DNA of 8,354 nt from an uncultured Nitrosopumilaceae archaeon (GCA_937875805.1 CALFHG010000175.1:1-8354), one strand, 5' to 3'. Shown: positions 1 to 5,878, numbered from the stretch's first letter. The notes: generated from the sequence alone by a model not told the origin. Numbers and translations: made by a program.

Positions 1-43
1 AATTGATAAAAATTTTAAAGATGCTAATAAAAACCAAAGATAC

Positions 44-52
44 TTTATATTT
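44..52 (+). promoter_or_regulatory. TATA-like box and leader of the Hsp20-domain gene
   Basis: TTTATATTT is a good archaeal TATA box. A transcript starting about 27 bp downstream (near 75) would carry a leader containing AAGGGAG at 87-93, which resembles a Shine-Dalgarno sequence and sits 9 nt before the ATG at 103. That ATG is not in the frame of the protein and hits a stop after four codons. The promoter position argues against translation starting at 3 or 21. It is predicted from sequence and spacing only. Confidence 0.4.
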
Positions 53-113
53 GGCAGACATTAATTTTCACTGTTTGTCAAGTTACAAGGGAGCGTATTC
101 AAATGAACAATCA

Positions 114-533
114 TTGAATTTTGTAATTCCCATAATTGTTATTTTGTTTTTAGGGATCATCTATATAATGACACAAAGAGCAGATTCAGGATTTACAAGT
201 TTTATTCTAATTGGTGCAGCTACTCTTACAATGTTTTACTGGGTGAAGGTCCTAAAGAAAATGGCAAAAGACCAAAAACCAGCATATACTCAGTCAAGAG
301 AACAAGAAATAAAGAATTGGGTATATGATTTGATCAAAGGGGAAGAAGAGTTTGTTTTTGTTGCAGAAGTTCCAGGTCCTGAAGATAAAATTGCAGTAAG
401 ATTAGTTGATGGAATTTTATACATACGTGGAACATCAGGATTTTCAAAAGAAATCCCAATAGAAGGAGTCAAAGAAATGCAAATATTTGATTTCAAATAT
501 AGAAATGGTGTACTAACACTAAGAATAAAATAA
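114..533 (+). CDS. Membrane-anchored small heat-shock (Hsp20/alpha-crystallin domain) protein
   Basis: The C-terminal 65 or so residues match an alpha-crystallin domain: a FVFVAEVPGPEDKI segment (the usual 'aelPG' strand), then VRLVDGILYIRG, and finally YRNGVLTLRIK, the conserved 'NGVL' strand. The N-terminal half is not typical of Hsp20. It holds two hydrophobic stretches, VIPIIVILFLGIIYI and TSFILIGAATLTMFYWV, separated by a short polar loop, followed by a basic KVLKKMAKDQK segment. The predicted product is therefore a two-helix membrane hairpin with both ends on one face, probably the cytoplasm, displaying a chaperone domain. Family members hold unfolding proteins; membrane tethering is my inference. 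The start is uncertain. The TTG at 114 opens just before the first helix. The frame is open upstream to position 3, with an ATG at 21, but a TATA-like box at 44-52 lies inside that extension. An ATG at 103 with a ribosome-binding-like site is out of frame. The stop directly abuts that of Topo VI-A. Confidence 0.75.
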   Translation: MNFVIPIIVILFLGIIYIMTQRADSGFTSFILIGAATLTMFYWVKVLKKMAKDQKPAYTQSREQEIKNWVYDLIKGEEEFVFVAEVPGPEDKIAVRLVDGILYIRGTSGFSKEIPIEGVKEMQIFDFKYRNGVLTLRIK

Positions 534-1661
534 TTAAAGACTTTTTGCTAATTCTAATTTTTGTGGCAAATATTTGTCTGTAATGTTTGTTAACCCATAT
601 TTTGAGAAAGCCTCGAGTTCTGCTTTTCTTTTTAATCTTAAAAATACATCAAGCTCTTTTTTCCATACTCCATCTTGATATCGAGGATCTTTTTGTAAAT
701 CATAACATCTCTTGATATCAGATTCAGTCATCGGGATTGTTGGTAACTTGTATTTTTCAATATCAGTAGCCCATACACCGACCCATTTCGCATCAGGGAC
801 TGTTAGGTCTCTAAGATGAGCAGCATTGGCAGAGCCGGATTTGATAACCATTGCAATATGTTCCCCATACACATCTCCATCAGTTAAAACAATTACAGGC
901 AAATTCATTTCTTCATGTAGTCTTTTCAATAATGTTCTAGTTGAACGCGGTGCTTGTCCACCAGTATTGATAATAATGGATTTGAATTTTTTGTCAACTT
1001 GTTCCTCAACAAATCTTGTAAAAAGACCACCTTTTTCAATAGCAATAACAATTTCTGCACTAGTATCAACTAATTCAGCAGTTGTTAAACTAGGACCGAT
1101 GGAATATCCATCAGGGTGATTTGACAGATTCATTTTTTTTCCCTCATATCCAGGAATAGTATATTCAATAGTCAAATCTCCAAAAATTGAACTTCTCTCT
1201 TCAGGAAATATGTGGAAATCTTCTCTAGGTTTAGAAGTTACAGCCTCTAAATCGACTATAATATTATCAGATTCAGATTGGTCTTCAAATTCAATAGCGA
1301 AAGCCTGTGATGAATAATAAATATCTCTCAAAGTAGATGATTTTCTTTCTTGAGTTAATCTATTTGCAAAAAATGCCAACCACATCAATTGTGTAAAAGA
1401 TCTTAGTTGTGCAGAATTTCTTGAGCTTCTTACTGCAGCATTACTTCCTAAAATGTACTGTCGAAGTTTTTTATCATAAACAATGTTACTTACAGATCTA
1501 CTAGGAATAGAGAATTTTGGAAACTGGCCATTATCTAAGTCATCATATATTTTTACACCATGACTTTTAAGCATCTCAAGAATATTCTTTTGTTTTTCAT
1601 CAGCTTTTTTGCTTCGTTCTTTAATCTTAGTTTGTTCTTTCTTAGTTGTTGCCAATTTCAT
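534..1661 (-). CDS. top6A: DNA topoisomerase VI subunit A (Spo11-like catalytic subunit)
   Basis: Type IIB topoisomerase subunit that cuts both DNA strands and, in an A2B2 complex with subunit B, passes another duplex through the break. The 375 residues are the usual family length. The winged-helix (CAP-like) domain carries LRDIYY at 111-116; the second tyrosine (Y116) is in the position of the catalytic tyrosine that links covalently to DNA. The Toprim domain has the acidic residues expected to bind magnesium: E209 in IAIEKGG, and D261 and D263 in LTDGDVYG. The first 25 residues are highly charged and probably flexible. The ATG at 1661 is supported by a GGAGG just upstream, inside the end of the subunit B gene, with which it overlaps by 20 bp. 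The gene is the last of the coupled Rio1-KH-Topo VI run and ends against the stop of the convergent Hsp20 gene. All key residues are present. Confidence 0.97.
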   Translation of the reverse strand: MKLATTKKEQTKIKERSKKADEKQKNILEMLKSHGVKIYDDLDNGQFPKFSIPSRSVSNIVYDKKLRQYILGSNAAVRSSRNSAQLRSFTQLMWLAFFANRLTQERKSSTLRDIYYSSQAFAIEFEDQSESDNIIVDLEAVTSKPREDFHIFPEERSSIFGDLTIEYTIPGYEGKKMNLSNHPDGYSIGPSLTTAELVDTSAEIVIAIEKGGLFTRFVEEQVDKKFKSIIINTGGQAPRSTRTLLKRLHEEMNLPVIVLTDGDVYGEHIAMVIKSGSANAAHLRDLTVPDAKWVGVWATDIEKYKLPTIPMTESDIKRCYDLQKDPRYQDGVWKKELDVFLRLKRKAELEAFSKYGLTNITDKYLPQKLELAKSL

Positions 1662-3513
1662 TTTCCTCCTTTACTGTTTGTTTAGATTCAATTGCATTTT
1701 CTTCTAGAATTTTCTTGTAATTAGGTTCTTTCTTTTTTGCAGCAAGTTCTGTACAAAATTCTGCTATCATTGGAATATATTTTGCATAAAGATTTGCTCT
1801 CTTTTTTGCCATATCAGCTTGACCTCGTTTAGACATGTATGCTGCTAATTTTCTAGACAATAGTTGTAAAGCCAATCTTAATTCTCGCTCAATTTCAGGT
1901 CTATCTGCTACATTTTCTTTTCCAGCAGTCTTATACGGAATTCTAGTAGAACAAATGTGAGAAACGATAATGAATGGAGGTTCTCCTTTTATTTTGTATC
2001 TGCCCCAATCAGTTTCATTAACAACTTTGAGAACTACATCGCTGCCTTCATCATATAATAATGGAATTCTATTGGCATATCGATAAACATGTGGTCCTCC
2101 TGATTTTATATCACCACCATAAGCAATGCCCATCTCAACAATAAATGGAAATCCAGAATATGCTGATGCTGGACGTTGTACAACAGCAGAAAAATCAGGA
2201 TTAAAGAATTTTTTAATTCCTTTTTCCAATGGATCTGCACCTAGAGGTGCTAAACAAGTAGAATCAGGAGCCATGAAATCTTCAAATTTTTGAAGTGCGT
2301 CACTAAGATTTACTAATTCTTGGTTTGACAAAGTACCCATTCGTTTTTCAGGCTTGAACCCAGCATATTCTGCAAATTTAACAGCAGTTGTAGGCCCTAT
2401 CCTTTGAAAGCGTTTTGTCAGAAATGTTGTAAGGGGTTCACCTTGAACAGTATTAGTTAGTTGTTTGTAATATTGACTTTCAGGATCCATATCTACAGAT
2501 TTTGATTGTGAATCACCAAAATCCCAATAATGTAATTTTTTGTTTATCATGTCAATGTCTTCAATTCTAATTTTGTTTAATTTTTCAAAATCCATTTTTA
2601 AAAATGACATTAAAGATATTACCACTCTAACTTGACGTGAAAGTGTTTTCCATTTTTTCTTTGCTTTATCCATAATTGCAGTAAAGCTAAGATTTTTCAC
2701 AGATAATCCTAAATCTTTTCTAACTTTTTCTATCATTGCATCATCAATTGTAGGAATTTCAAATTGAGATTCAACAATCATTCTTCTAATTCTTTCTACA
2801 TCAATTCCATGGGGATGTGGTCGAATAATAGTTGGAGGTGGAGGAATTTCTTTTACAAATCTAGGATGACTGAATTTTTGTCCCTTTGGATCATCAAAAG
2901 TTATTGAAGCGTATGGAGTAATTAATGAAGTTTCATAAACGTAATCTCTAATTTTAGTTCCTGCTTTTGAATAGTCGCCTTCTAAACAAATACTCACAGA
3001 AAGTCCTTTTTTTGAAACTTCTTTTGTTGTATGTTTTACTATTACAGGTTTATTTTTTTGAATATCAAGTAATAATTCAAATACATCTTGTGTAACACCA
3101 TCTACAGAACTTTTGACTGTAACTGGTTTGTTAGTAGTAATTTGCCCATAAAGAATTGCCATAGTTGCTCCAAGTCCAAACATGCCTCTAGCTTGTTTGA
3201 GTCCAAATTTAGAACCATAAAGTACAGTTCCAAAAGCAAGTGGAATATGTTCTGCGTCTATTCCAGGACCATTATCCTTTACAGTCAATATGTACGGTTT
3301 AGGATCTGGCTTATCAGGATCAACTGCTTTGATAATCAAATGAACATCTGGAAGAATCCCTTTTTGGTCACATGCATCTAATGCGTTTTCAACAAATTCC
3401 CTTACAGCAGTATATAGCGATCTTGTAGGATTACTAAATCCAGCTAAATCACGATTACTGTAAAAGAATTCACTTGGGGAAATTTGATTAAATTGTTCTT
3501 TAATAGAAGACAT
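1642..3513 (-). CDS. top6B: DNA topoisomerase VI subunit B (GHKL ATPase subunit)
   Basis: ATP-binding subunit that dimerises on ATP and drives strand passage by subunit A. The Bergerat (GHKL) fold is clear: REFVENALDACD at 38-49 (N box, N43), VKDNGPGID at 78-86 (G1 box, D80) and ARGMFGLGATMAILYG at 108-123 (G2/lid). An H2TH-like segment follows, with FLTKRFQRIGPTTAVKFAEYAG around 364-385. The transducer domain includes YANRIPLLYD at 479-488, WGRY at 503-506 and RIPYKTAGKENVAD at 525-538; K532 is the likely ATP-sensing switch lysine. The C-terminus is basic and charged. About 110 residues (about 246-356) separate HPHGIDVERIRRMI from the H2TH core, more than I recall in shorter family members such as the Sulfolobus enzyme. 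The ATG at 3513 overlaps the KH gene by 14 bp and the 3' end overlaps top6A by 20 bp, so equal production of both subunits by coupling is plausible. Confidence 0.97.
   Translation of the reverse strand: MSSIKEQFNQISPSEFFYSNRDLAGFSNPTRSLYTAVREFVENALDACDQKGILPDVHLIIKAVDPDKPDPKPYILTVKDNGPGIDAEHIPLAFGTVLYGSKFGLKQARGMFGLGATMAILYGQITTNKPVTVKSSVDGVTQDVFELLLDIQKNKPVIVKHTTKEVSKKGLSVSICLEGDYSKAGTKIRDYVYETSLITPYASITFDDPKGQKFSHPRFVKEIPPPPTIIRPHPHGIDVERIRRMIVESQFEIPTIDDAMIEKVRKDLGLSVKNLSFTAIMDKAKKKWKTLSRQVRVVISLMSFLKMDFEKLNKIRIEDIDMINKKLHYWDFGDSQSKSVDMDPESQYYKQLTNTVQGEPLTTFLTKRFQRIGPTTAVKFAEYAGFKPEKRMGTLSNQELVNLSDALQKFEDFMAPDSTCLAPLGADPLEKGIKKFFNPDFSAVVQRPASAYSGFPFIVEMGIAYGGDIKSGGPHVYRYANRIPLLYDEGSDVVLKVVNETDWGRYKIKGEPPFIIVSHICSTRIPYKTAGKENVADRPEIERELRLALQLLSRKLAAYMSKRGQADMAKKRANLYAKYIPMIAEFCTELAAKKKEPNYKKILEENAIESKQTVKEENEIGNN
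1665..1669 (-). promoter_or_regulatory. Shine-Dalgarno site of top6A
   Basis: On the minus strand AAAGGAGGAAAATG precedes the top6A start; GGAGG lies 3 nt before the ATG and within the last codons of top6B. It is the clearest ribosome-binding site in the window. It fits an internal cistron of a polycistronic message, in contrast to the apparently leaderless first genes of the other units. Confidence 0.6.
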
Positions 3514-3994
3514 CTTGATCTTCCCATAATTGCATTCTTTCTATTTTTTCTTTTCTGTTAACAGCTTCTAACTTTGTATAAACAGCGCCATGCATACTTC
3601 CACTTGAAATAGCAGATATTGCATCAACGGCTACACGTAATTTACTGGAATCGCCAATAATTGAAACAGTTCTTCCATAAACTGAGATATGAGTACCACT
3701 AAGATTTTCCATATTTCGTCTTGCTCTACCACCCTCTCCAATGATCCTCCCTTTTATCCTTTCAACATTTGCACTAGATTTTCCTGCAAACTCTCTAAGA
3801 TCTATCACATGCAATGCATTTTCACCTTCTAGTAAAGTCATTGCGTTTTCAGGAGAAAAACCTCTGCCAATTGCGGTGATAATTTCCATAGCTTTGAATG
3901 GTTGAATTTTCTCAACATCTCCCTGAGTTCTTATGAAAACTTCACCATTGTCACCATCAATATCTATAGAAACATCTTTTTTCTCACCATCCAA
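3500..3994 (-). CDS. Dim2/Pno1-like KH-domain RNA-binding protein (intact part of a gene with a broken 5' end)
   Basis: Archaeal relative of Dim2/Pno1, a two-KH protein that binds the 3' region of small-subunit rRNA during late ribosome maturation. Numbered from the TTG at 3994, the second KH domain is complete: RIKGRIIGEGGRARRNMENL at 79-98 holds the GXXG loop (GEGG, 86-89), and the conserved GSMHGAVYTKLEA follows at 132-144. PFKAMEIITAIGRGFSPENA at 32-51 is a signature stretch of the archaeal family. The first KH domain begins only at its second strand (DVSIDIDGDNGEVFI). Its missing first part, MSFEKLIRIPNDRVGVLIG, is encoded immediately upstream from an ATG at 4046 but in another frame. 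The TTG at 3994 follows an in-frame TAA and is unlikely to be the ancestral start. The gene sits between rio1 and top6B (14-bp overlap with top6B). It may be damaged, recoded, or misassembled here. Confidence 0.85.
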   Translation of the reverse strand: MDGEKKDVSIDIDGDNGEVFIRTQGDVEKIQPFKAMEIITAIGRGFSPENAMTLLEGENALHVIDLREFAGKSSANVERIKGRIIGEGGRARRNMENLSGTHISVYGRTVSIIGDSSKLRVAVDAISAISSGSMHGAVYTKLEAVNRKEKIERMQLWEDQDVFY

Positions 3995-4046
3995 TTAAAA
4001 CCCCAACTCGATCATTTGGAATACGAATTAATTTTTCAAAGCTCAT
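3984..4046 (-). pseudogene. Out-of-frame 5' segment of the KH-domain gene
   Basis: From the ATG at 4046 this frame encodes MSFEKLIRIPNDRVGVLIGW and then TGA (3984-3986). The segment is the expected start of the protein: strand one and helix one of KH domain 1 up to the glycine that opens the GXXG loop. Its ATG overlaps the Rio1 stop as ATGA, the usual arrangement for coupled archaeal genes, which supports it as the native start. The downstream frame has a TAA at 3995-3997, so the switch between frames must lie in the few bases from 3987 to 3994. Relative to the normal KH fold, roughly nine residues around GXXG and the following helix seem absent, consistent with a deletion of 3n+2 bases. Confidence 0.7.
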
Positions 4047-4822
4047 TTTACAATATCCTCAAATATTTTATCTGAATCTTCAACAAGAATTCCTCGTTTA
4101 TTGAAGAATCTTCCAATGTTATTAATATCACGTTTAAGAAATTCATGAGCATTTGGATGTCTAAGATCTACCCCAGAACCAAGATCAAAAACAACCAAAC
4201 CTTTTTCTGTTTTAAAGATATTATATTCTGAAAAATCACCATGAACCAGTTTTGCCTTTTTGTAAAGATCCCCAAGGATAGAAATAGCCTGTGCATAATC
4301 ATTCGCATCAACTTCTGAAGTTAGTAATTGCTTTGCAGGTGCACCACCATCACCTATGAATTCCATAGCAAGAACATTATTTGTGACATAATATGGTCTA
4401 GGAACTGGGATTCCAGCCCGATAACATTGAGTTAGATTTCGATGCTCTTTTTTTGCCCATAGATAAACAAGATTTTTTGTTCCTTTTTTGAGATGAGAGA
4501 ATCGAGGATCTCCAAGGATATAGGGTTCACGTTTTTTAAAATTTGCAGTGCTCACCAAATAAATTTTTAATGCAACACTAGCACCGTCATCATCAACCCC
4601 CCAAAAAAGAACAGACTCCTTTCCAGCGCTTACTGTACCATTGACATATGCAATAACATGATCAGTGATCATTTTGTAAAGAGTCATAACAGTTGGTTTA
4701 TCTAAAACTTCATTTACTACTTTTCCTTTTTTGAATCCATCTTCTAGAGGTGATCGTTTTTGTTTTGACTTTAGCTTATTATCTAGTTTAGATTCTAGTT
4801 TTTTGCTAATTATATCAGTCAT
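4043..4822 (-). CDS. rio1: Rio1-type atypical serine protein kinase/ATPase
   Basis: RIO1 kinase; in archaea and eukaryotes it acts on the maturing small ribosomal subunit. Of 259 residues, the first 35 are a lysine-rich tail. The kinase core shows VSAGKES at 64-70 (RIO1-type P-loop; usually STGKEA), K86 in VALKIY, YILGDPRF at 101-108 (RIO1 signature), the hinge MEFIG at 153-157, the catalytic loop LVHGDFSEYN at 192-201 (D196, N201), and the metal-binding loop VFDLGSGVDLRHPNA at 211-225 (D213). The usual glutamine two residues after that aspartate (GQAV or SQAV) is serine here, a mild departure. The ATG at 4822 has a TATA-like TTTTAT about 26 bp upstream, so it may start its own transcript. 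The stop overlaps the native start of the Dim2-like gene by 4 bp (ATGA). Rio1 and Dim2 are functional partners in small-subunit biogenesis, which fits the coupling. Confidence 0.95.
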   Translation of the reverse strand: MTDIISKKLESKLDNKLKSKQKRSPLEDGFKKGKVVNEVLDKPTVMTLYKMITDHVIAYVNGTVSAGKESVLFWGVDDDGASVALKIYLVSTANFKKREPYILGDPRFSHLKKGTKNLVYLWAKKEHRNLTQCYRAGIPVPRPYYVTNNVLAMEFIGDGGAPAKQLLTSEVDANDYAQAISILGDLYKKAKLVHGDFSEYNIFKTEKGLVVFDLGSGVDLRHPNAHEFLKRDINNIGRFFNKRGILVEDSDKIFEDIVK

Positions 4823-4845
4823 TTAAAAAAAGATACACCTACTAG

Positions 4846-4851
4846 ATAAAA
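4846..4851 (-). promoter_or_regulatory. TATA-like box of the rio1 operon
   Basis: On the minus strand AATTTTATCTAG contains a TATA-like TTTTAT centred about 26 bp before the rio1 ATG, the same spacing seen at several other genes here. A nearly leaderless transcript would result. The box directly abuts a 21-bp palindrome. Prediction from sequence only. Confidence 0.35.
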
Positions 4852-4872
4852 TTGGTTTCTGCTAGAAACCAA
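4852..4872 (-). promoter_or_regulatory. Perfect 9-bp inverted repeat between DUF424 gene and rio1
   Basis: Arms TTGGTTTCT (4852-4860) and AGAAACCAA (4864-4872) are exact reverse complements around a 3-nt centre. It lies in the only sizeable gap of the minus-strand block. Read as RNA from the DUF424 gene it gives a hairpin followed by UUUUAUC and so could terminate that transcript. Read as DNA it sits just upstream of the rio1 TATA-like box, where it could be an operator. The sequence does not decide between these. Confidence 0.45.
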
Positions 4873-4907
4873 AAAAATTCGTAAAGTAAAAATCAAATCA
4901 AACAACT

Positions 4908-5204
4908 TTACGCTTGAAATATAATTAAAAATGGAACATCAGAAATCAGCTTTACAGCATTTTTAGAACCAATTCCTAATTTCAAAGCTAAAGAAATAGT
5001 TTCTTTTCCTGCCATGTTTATTATTGATGAATTTTTCAATAAAGATTCGGCTTCATCTTGTTCAACAAATCTATCTCCATAATAATTTTCGCTAATATGT
5101 ACAGTTAATTCATTTTGAATAATTTTTTTCCCCAGTATATTAGCATCACAAATGTTTAGCATTGATTGATTTTGATAGTTATTAGTTCGAATCGAGAATT
5201 GCAT
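4908..5204 (-). CDS. DUF424 family protein
   Basis: A 98-residue archaeal protein of unknown function. Family features visible are an early MLNICDANILGKKI segment, SENYYGDRF (usually an aromatic-glycine turn after a strand), the acidic EQDEAESLL helix, INMAGKETISLALKLG and the terminal VPFLIIF, which matches the family's 'VPhaqiF' ending. There is no membrane segment or recognisable catalytic motif. The ATG at 5204 shares one base with the stop of aIF2 beta (TAATG), so translation is probably coupled. The frame is open for 13 codons further upstream to 5243, but that would lie inside aIF2 beta and is disfavoured. Pairing with aIF2 beta suggests a translation-related role, which is an inference from context. 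Confidence 0.85.
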   Translation of the reverse strand: MQFSIRTNNYQNQSMLNICDANILGKKIIQNELTVHISENYYGDRFVEQDEAESLLKNSSIINMAGKETISLALKLGIGSKNAVKLISDVPFLIIFQA

Positions 5205-5626
5205 TACGCATATTTGCCTTTCAAAGTAGATTTTGCACCACAAGCTTCACAAATTAAAAATGATATTCTATTTTCTTTAAGGATTTTTGTATCAGGGCTT
5301 TTACAGGTTGTACATTCAAGATAATCTTTTACATAAATTTGAAATAATCTTGTAAAATCATCAGGGGCTCTTCTACCAACAAACATTGCCTTATCTCCTT
5401 GCATTTCTGCTGGAACTGCAAATTCTTTTGAAAGATATTGTAAAACTTTTTGAGGATCTCTACGTAAAATCTTTGGAAATTCTGAAAAATTTCTCAAAAA
5501 AGTCTTTTGTCCTTCCCACATTACATCCACAATTGGAAGTTCAAATCTAGTTTGAGATTCTTTGTCAGTATCACCTAGTTTATCCTTAATACGATCAAGT
5601 AGATTTACGTAGTCGGATTTAGTCAC
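5204..5626 (-). CDS. eif2b: Translation initiation factor 2 subunit beta (aIF2 beta)
   Basis: Beta subunit of the archaeal heterotrimeric aIF2, which carries initiator methionyl-tRNA to the small ribosomal subunit. The 140 residues match the normal length. The order is N-terminal helix (YVNLLDRIKDKL), a central alpha-beta domain with GQKTFLRNFSEFPKILRRDP at 39-58 and ELPIVDV just before it, then FTRLFQIYVKDYLECTTC leading into a C-terminal zinc ribbon with C105, C108, C126 and C129. The GTG at 5626 is chosen because it gives the normal N-terminus and lies about 27 bp downstream of a TATA-like AATATA, suggesting a leaderless transcript. The stop overlaps the DUF424 start by one base. A 69-bp gap separates it from the upstream zinc-ribbon gene. 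Confidence 0.95.
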   Translation of the reverse strand: MTKSDYVNLLDRIKDKLGDTDKESQTRFELPIVDVMWEGQKTFLRNFSEFPKILRRDPQKVLQYLSKEFAVPAEMQGDKAMFVGRRAPDDFTRLFQIYVKDYLECTTCKSPDTKILKENRISFLICEACGAKSTLKGKYA

Positions 5627-5650
5627 TAAAAAATGGTGAAGGGTTTACCC

Positions 5651-5656
5651 TATATT
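5651..5656 (-). promoter_or_regulatory. TATA-like box of the aIF2 beta gene
   Basis: Minus-strand CCAATATAGGG has AATATA centred about 27 bp before the GTG start, so transcription would begin at or next to the start codon. The flanking GGGTTTACCC (5641-5650 on the plus strand) is a small palindrome between the box and the start. Predicted only. Confidence 0.4.
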
Positions 5657-5662
5657 GGTTTT

Positions 5663-5674
5663 GAAAAAGAGAAA
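5663..5674 (-). terminator. Possible U-tract terminator after the DUF5679-type gene
   Basis: The minus strand carries TTTCTCTTTTTC about 22 bp after the stop of the small zinc-ribbon gene and just before the aIF2 beta TATA-like box. Archaeal RNA polymerase often terminates at U-rich tracts without a hairpin, and none is seen here. The tract is short, so this is a weak call. Confidence 0.25.
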
Positions 5675-5695
5675 TCGTGTGTACCTTGTGTAATC

Positions 5696-5848
5696 TTATT
5701 CTTTTGGCATTGCACCAATACGGAATACGTTAGTACCACATGTTGGACATGTACCTTTTACGGCAGGACGTCCATTCTTTAGAGTTGTTTCTTTGGGATC
5801 TTTGATATCCCTTTTTGCTCTGCATTTTACGCAATATGCTTGAACCAT
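5696..5848 (-). CDS. Small zinc-ribbon protein (DUF5679-like)
   Basis: A 50-residue protein from an ATG at 5848 to a TAA at 5696-5698. It reads MVQAYCVKCRAKRDIKDP, then a lysine-rich TLKNGRPAVKG linker, then TCPTCGTNVFRIGAMPKE. Two CxxC pairs (C6/C9 and C34/C37) should bind one zinc ion in a small ribbon. The pattern YCVKCR, NGRPAxKG and CPxCGTxxFRIG matches what I know as DUF5679, a short family common in archaea with no assigned role. Such ribbons often bind nucleic acids or act as ribosome- or polymerase-associated accessories, but that is conjecture. A TATA-like TAAATA lies about 27 bp upstream of the ATG. The gene is short but the cysteine pattern and promoter make it convincing. Confidence 0.85.
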   Translation of the reverse strand: MVQAYCVKCRAKRDIKDPKETTLKNGRPAVKGTCPTCGTNVFRIGAMPKE

Positions 5849-5872
5849 TATGAAATTGATCAAACTTTGTGG

Positions 5873-5878
5873 TATTTA
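5873..5878 (-). promoter_or_regulatory. TATA-like box of the DUF5679-type gene
   Basis: Minus-strand CCTAAATACC places TAAATA about 27 bp before the ATG at 5848, compatible with a leaderless transcript. A 6-bp inverted repeat (GTGAAA/TTTCAC, 5889-5904) lies just upstream and could be a regulator site. Predicted only. Confidence 0.35.

Noticed and set aside
21..113. N-terminal extension of the Hsp20-domain protein from ATG 21 (or TTG 3)
   Set aside because: The stretch contains a strong TATA-like box and a leader-like sequence, and adds residues ahead of the first membrane helix that resemble no known signal; kept only as an alternative.
290..496. Minus-strand open frame of 68 codons
   Set aside because: Lies antisense within the Hsp20-domain coding region; no recognisable protein features.
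826..1119. Plus-strand open frame of 97 codons
   Set aside because: Antisense to the top6A Toprim region, whose sequence is clearly conserved.
3088..3381. Plus-strand open frame of 97 codons
   Set aside because: Antisense to the top6B ATPase domain; composition is not protein-like.
5205..5243. Longer DUF424 start at 5243
   Set aside because: The extra 13 codons lie inside aIF2 beta, while the ATG at 5204 gives the family N-terminus and a TAATG coupling.
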